Below, piece after piece: positions 60,001-64,000 of a DNA stretch of 64,000 nucleotides. Position 1 is the first letter of the stretch. Every line of letters starts with the position of its first letter. The position numbers and the translations under genes are program-made. Below the pieces are notes generated by a model. It was not told the DNA's origin, did not search any database, and saw only the letters and a list, made by a program, of their open reading frames with translations. The DNA comes from Danio rerio (taxonomy: Eukaryota; Chordata; Actinopteri; Cypriniformes; Danionidae). The stretch is taken from positions 33,299,501 through 33,363,500 of the forward strand of contig NC_133185.1 in the NCBI RefSeq assembly GCF_049306965.1. The letters are read 5' to 3'.

Positions 60001-61873
60001 TAGAAAAACTATGGGTAATATTTACAGATGGATGCTCTATGAACATTATATACAGGTTGTATTAACTATGAAAATAGATTTACAATGGATGAATATATTT
60101 ACAGGTTGTACAGTAGGTATGTACAATTCAAGATGATGATAATTTCTAAATTATTTCAGATTATTACACGCTCTCTGTAAAAGTTGATTCTGATTGGTCA
60201 ATCAAAACATTCAAAGGTATGTTTTTCCCAGATAACATTGTGAAACTCATAATACAGGCTCATCCGGGTACTTAAAATGATCTTGACCAAAACTGAGTAA
60301 TTTATATGCATATTTCAATGATTTGTATTTATGCTGCTGAGACGTTTAGACGTTAGAAATGTTTCTTTTTGCAAGCTTTATGTTTAATCAAAAAGTTAGC
60401 TATAAATTCTGAAAGCTATAAGAGTTCTTTATTATAAAAGTGGTATACGTACATAAGGAGGTTGTAAACGTGCATACGCCACTTCCAATGCAAAGGTTGT
60501 GATCTATGAAAAAACAAACTTGACATGAAAATGTGCGCAGCTGTAAGTAAACTCTCAGTAAACACATTTAACTTAAATTTTGACTTAACTGAACCACTTT
60601 AAATCATCATATGAGCCGTAATCGTTATTAATAATAATAAACGTTATTCTTATTCAATTCGTAATTATTCAGTCTCACACGACTGCTGATAAGCATGTTG
60701 GGCTTTATTCTGTGAGAACCCCTGCCTATATGTACTTTATCCCTACTAAATATTTTAATCCAACAGTCAGATTTGTCCAAATTTGGTGTAAAACAACCCA
60801 GAATATTTTAAGTGCATGTTAGTCAAGCAGTGCATTTTAGAAATAAAGCATTTGCATTTATCCTGGCTAATGTGATTCAGTGTATGAACTTCAATTGACT
60901 CACCTTTTGAACTGTTGAATTTGATGCTTTTTTGGGTTTGGGTTCCTGAGTAGTTGACGTGACAGGTGATTGTGTCTCCTTCACTCCAGTCAGGTTTGCA
61001 CAGCTGCAGTTCACTATTATCAGCATTAAATGTGGAAACATGTGGTAAGATCTGATCTCCTCGGCTCCAGGTGAAGTTGGCCAGATCAGAGTCCAGAGAG
61101 CAGAGCAGATGAACACAGCTGTCATTAGTGCTGTTCAGTGGCTTCAGGGACAGACCTGGACATTAGATTCATCAAGGTAAGATAATGGTCAACAAACGGA
61201 CAGTTCAGAATCACTTATGAACAGCAAAATCACCTGCGACTTGGAGATTCAGAGATGAGCTTTCGTCCACTGACGGAGGTGGAATTACTCTTGTTGTTTT
61301 ACAGCTGTATTTACCAGAGTCACCAGGCTGAACATTTTTGATCTCTAATGTAACAGGCTTACTGGTTAATGTAAAATGAGGAAAGCAGTATTTTAAGGGT
61401 GATACAAGGGAGTTGGACATATCAATGCTCCATGAACAAATAAAATTGCCACTGGTTGTATTAATGCTCCACTCTACTGTAACTTGTTGACTCTCTACAG
61501 GAGGTAAATGGCAGGGCAGATGGACAGTGGCTCCTTCCACTGCTTTGATAACTTTCTCCGCATCTGTGAATTGACAAATTTCAATGTTACAAACACCAGA
61601 ATGCTCCCTTCAGACAATTCAAAACATACATCACACTTTTTTGTAAAATACATCACAGAAAACCAACCAGACATAAAATGAATAAGCCTGTCACCGAGAC
61701 CTTAGTTTATTATTAGTTGTTATTTGTAATGTACATCATGACATCACCTGCAGCTTCTTTGCTTTAACTAAAAGAGCACAGTAAACACAAAAAAAATAAA
61801 GTATATTACCTGTATTTGGTAGATGAATTAAAGTCCAAAAAAAAAGATAGTCTGTAATCCGTTTCAAAACCAT
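54081..61873 (-). CDS. Gene F: CD28-like two-Ig-domain receptor with two YEN tail motifs
   Basis: Minus-strand exons: leader 61810-61873 (ATG at 61871-61873, MVLKRITDYLFFWTLIHL); V domain 61234-61563; second Ig domain 60904-61155; membrane 58047-58136; tail 54081-54214. All GT-AG and phase 1, 870 bases, about 289 residues. The V domain has the four-cysteine pattern and TTRVIPPPS with PPP at Cys+7; the second domain (CVHLLC, FTWSRGD, ITCHV) matches gene E. The membrane exon reads LVIYAGCGAMGLILCIILPV, then VVVCK, and a basic CRKR stop-transfer across the splice. The tail contains KVYENFSF and ends CIYEN. YxN is the Grb2/Gads SH2 recognition pattern, also present in the CD28 tail (YMNM), so an activating or co-stimulatory role is plausible but inferred. 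The two 3' exons are assigned by phase and content across 2.8- and 3.8-kb introns; they could in principle belong to another gene, but none is seen. Introns carry a split DANA and other repeats. Confidence 0.8.
54447..54645 (+). mobile_element. DANA SINE, 5' part of a split copy
   Basis: Reads from the head (GTGGGCAGTGCTGTCACCTC, GGTTCGAGCCCC) to GTCTACGTGTGTATG and stops abruptly. The missing remainder starts at 56534 in the same orientation. Confidence 0.8.
55239..56080. mobile_element. hAT-like element end and associated sequence
   Basis: GCAGGGGTTCCAACATTTTTCAGCC at about 55238-55262 looks like a hAT end, followed by CCCGCAACCCCCAAAATAAC. A possible far end is the CTCGCGAAACCCC block near 56059. 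No transposase seen; boundaries uncertain. Confidence 0.35.
55415..55590. mobile_element. Small palindromic element with TTTAGTGGCTAATTC ends
   Basis: It begins TTTAGTGGCTAATTC and ends GAATTAGCCACTAAA, a perfect 15-base terminal inverted repeat. Inside are repeats of AATTCGTACGAATT type and a GGTTGGGTTTAGGGGTGGGG centre. A decayed relative may lie at about 56095-56225. Confidence 0.8.
56534..56665 (+). mobile_element. DANA SINE, 3' part of a split copy
   Basis: Reads TTCCCAGTACTTGGTTGCGG through CATATGCTGGATAAGTTGG to AATAAAGGGACTAAGC and AATGAATGAAT. It continues where the piece ending at about 54645 stops. Confidence 0.8.
56962..57250. repeat. Perfect 32-bp inverted repeat, 225-bp spacer
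   Basis: 56962-56993 (starts ACACCACATTTTAAACAAAG) is exactly the reverse complement of 57219-57250. Homology stops on both sides of each arm. It lies in the intron between the membrane and tail exons of gene F. Confidence 0.9.
58373..58625. mobile_element. Fold-back DNA element
   Basis: Arms AAACTAGACTAGTCGTCAAATA (about 58430-58451) and TATTTGATGACTAGTCTAGTTT (about 58497-58518) pair almost perfectly, and outside them TAATAGATGTCTAATAGACATC pairs with GACATCTATTAGACATC. Outer borders are near AGCAAACA and TTCCTGGG. It lies in the gene F intron. Confidence 0.65.
59880..60180 (-). mobile_element. Possible LINE 3' end
   Basis: AACTTTATTGTCATTATTCATGTACAAGGCAACAAAATGC on the plus strand resembles the reversed 3' tail of fish CR1/L2/Rex-type LINEs. 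There is no coding part. Confidence 0.4.
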
Positions 61874-62185
61874 GTTGATGTGCTCAGCGTCTGTGACTCT
61901 TCTGCACACGTACGCTCACATTCTGAGTGATGAATTTCCTGTCCATGTGCCCTCCCACCATCTAGATCACCAGAGAAGATAAACTGAAGAACACTTCTTT
62001 CGTTGGTCAAACTGTTTAATTTGTACACACTTAAATTGCAAATCACCATCAATGTTTTGCACCATTGACAGAGTACTGTGTTTACAGACATTTCTGTGAG
62101 TAAAGCATATTGTTCCGTGAAGACACCGTTCACTGGTTGCATTTGTTGTTGTTCATTCGATGGCATAGAGGAAATGAAAATTAAA
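60860..62185 (-). repeat. Inverted duplication, right arm (5' part of gene F)
   Basis: The reverse complement of the gene E arm (47340-49190), covering the promoter, leader, V and second Ig exons. It lacks the hAT element present in the other arm. Confidence 0.85.
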
Positions 62186-62990
62186 AAGGGCTGATAGCAA
62201 AAGCGTGTTGCTTTCATATATGGAAAGGCTAAAACTTGGTGTCTGTTGGCTGTTTTTTTTTCTTTCCTTTTTTCAAAGGTTCTGCTTTCCATGTAAAAAT
62301 CATATACAACACGCTGGGAGACTACAGTATTTCACAATCTACTCTAAATAACCTCCCACTGGTTCAGACAGAAGAGTCATGCACTTAATGTTTTGAGGGG
62401 GCTTCAGTGACAGTTATAGCATGATCTTTTGAGATTGTGGGCCGTGATTATGTGAAGGTGGTGTAGTTTTAGTTGTGTGCAAATGAACGAGGCTTATTAG
62501 AAGAAAAGCATGCTTAGTAGAAATGAAATGCAGCTAGACACAATTATATTTAGATCATTTACCCAAGCAAGATATTATCAACTTATGCATGAAGCCATAT
62601 TCTGCAACTCTCTCATCTTGGGCCAATTAGTGGTTCATAATTTCCGTATCATGTACTGATGAATAGATATTCCATAATATGGACACCAAAATTAAAAATA
62701 AATGACTATACCTTACCTCAGTGTTTTGTAAATCTGATGCAGATTTATCTGTTTATGCTGTAAGGCTTGAAAAGTGGATATATAAATAGGAATAAATGGA
62801 TATATAATACATTTTAGTATTATTACTGACCATGGTTTTGCCACACTATCAAGTTTAACTATTTGTCGTATTAACATGGTTATACAAATGGAATTTAATG
62901 CAGATAACTATGGATACTACAATTTTACTATGTAAAAACCATGGGTAACCTACATAAGGGATCATAATATGGTATATACGGTGACATGTT
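62186..62990. other. Gene-free stretch upstream of gene F
   Basis: No exon or known repeat recognised. Confidence 0.4.
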
Positions 62991-62995
62991 AATTA

Positions 62996-63432
62996 CCCAG
63001 CAGACATAGGATGTCAACATGATGTCAGATTAATGTTGAACTCCAATGTCGTGGGGACGTTGCATTTTGTTTGGAAATAAAGATCGAGGCCAATGTCAAT
63101 GTTCAATGACCAACCAAAAATCAACCAAATATCGACGTCTAATGATGTTACAGCTTGTGTTGATGTTACCACAATGGAATCTTTCAGAATTTGGATTTTG
63201 GTTGCCATACCTGATGAATAAATGTCAGTATTTGATGTTATTATGACGTTGCTTTAAAATGTTGGCTTGACGTTGGTCCTTTTCCAACAACCTAAAATCA
63301 ACGTCATTTGACGCCATTATTGGATGTCAAAACAAGGTTGTCCTTAGACACTGGCTAGAAATTGAATTTTGGTCACCTGACGTCAAGACCTAAATCTAAT
63401 CTGATATCAATGTCTTCATTGTGTGCCTGCTG
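62996..63432. mobile_element. DNA element with CCCAGCAGACA ends and ATGTC/GACGT-rich interior
   Basis: The left end ACCCAGCAGACATAGGATGTC is matched by the reversed right end GCAGCAGGCACACAATGAAG. Inside, many short GATGTCA / TTGACGT units recur in both orientations. Non-coding. Confidence 0.6.
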
Positions 63433-63647
63433 CGTCATGTAGCTAAATAGCTTTTAATCAAACTGACTTTAGCTCATTATCTTAGTACTCATAACTGCAT
63501 GAAAATATAGTATATGCCAATTCACAGTCAACAAATAAGTGAATAGGTTTTCATACCAACATCACTTTAATATTGTGACATAATTCCAACTAAAAGAAAA
63601 TAATATTTTATTGTCACCATTAGCAGTACTACGATCACAGGTGTTAA

Positions 63648-63930
63648 AGGGACAGTTCAAGCTAAAATGATATTCTGTTATCATTTACTCACTCTTACTT
63701 GAGTTCCTTCGCCTATTAAACACATAAGAAGACATTAAAAAAAAAAAAGTTTCACAAATACTATGAAAGCCATTGACTTTCATAGTATTTATTTATCATT
63801 TTTTTAAAGCTTTTATCAAAATATCTTCCTTTTTGTTCAACAGAAGAAAGAAACTCATAAAGGTTTGAAAGCACTTGAGCGAGCGTAAACAGTGAGTGCA
63901 TTTTCGTTATTGGGTGAACCATTGCTTTAT
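63648..63930. mobile_element. Dispersed inverted-repeat element (GGGACAGTTCAAGC ... GGTGAACC)
   Basis: Contains GGGACAGTTC, ATCATTTACTCACTCTTACTTG, a hairpin (ACTATGAAAGCCATTGACTTTCATAGT) and GTTCAACAGAAGAAAGAAACTC. These blocks recur widely in zebrafish genomic DNA as a DNA-element family. Confidence 0.65.
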
Positions 63931-64000
63931 GGACAAACTGTCAAAATTAAGCACATTAGTCAGATTTTGATGTACAATTACCTAACTAAATATTTTTAAT

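Overview
This 64 kb window is AT-rich vertebrate nuclear DNA from a cyprinid fish, very probably zebrafish (Danio rerio) or a close relative. The evidence is several DANA SINEs (tRNA-derived, a Danio hallmark), many small terminal-inverted-repeat DNA elements, TA and CA microsatellites, a DIRS-type retroelement, and genes split into short exons with GT-AG junctions, almost all phase 1. There is no bacterial gene, CRISPR array, rRNA or functional tRNA.

The only host genes I can support are six members of one immunoglobulin-superfamily receptor family, named A to F here. A (6225-8192), B (13262-15668), C (17772-26489) and D (39786-41290) lie in tandem on the minus strand. E (48144-50289, plus) and F (54081-61873, minus) are convergent and arose by inverted duplication. 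Each gene has a signal-peptide exon, a V-domain exon, a second Ig-domain exon and a transmembrane exon; a cytoplasmic exon is present or decayed in all but D. All V domains share a layout known from CD28 and CTLA-4: four cysteines (the canonical pair plus an inner pair, 14 residues apart in B, C and E) and an FG loop with PPP starting exactly 7 residues after the last cysteine (IPPPS or IPPPN here, MYPPPY in CD28/CTLA-4). Unlike CD28, each protein has a second Ig domain, clearly C1-like in A to D. I see the shared layout directly; CD28-family kinship is an inference.

The cytoplasmic ends differ strongly: tyrosine motifs ending YSSL or YSTL in B and C, no tail in D, a stop inside the membrane segment in E, and two YEN (Grb2-type YxN) motifs in F. 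A is a decayed copy of B. This is what a fast-evolving paired (activating, inhibitory, decoy) receptor cluster would look like.

Layout: 1-4.2 kb, a piggyBac-like element and gene-free DNA; 4.25-9.35 and 10.24-16.37 kb, a tandem duplication carrying A and B; 16.4-17.4 kb, a Tc1 remnant and a DANA; 17.8-26.5 kb, gene C, whose 7-kb last intron holds a hAT element with a broken DIRS fossil inside it; 26.5-39.8 kb, gene-poor DNA with LINE, SINE and inverted-repeat debris; 39.8-41.3 kb, gene D; 42.2-45.1 kb, nested DNA elements; 45.5-46.7 kb, a DANA and a LINE fragment; 47.3-50.3 kb, gene E; 51.5-53.5 kb, a solo-LTR fossil and a full-length DANA with target duplication; 54.1-62.2 kb, gene F with repeat-rich introns; 63-64 kb, two more inverted-repeat elements.
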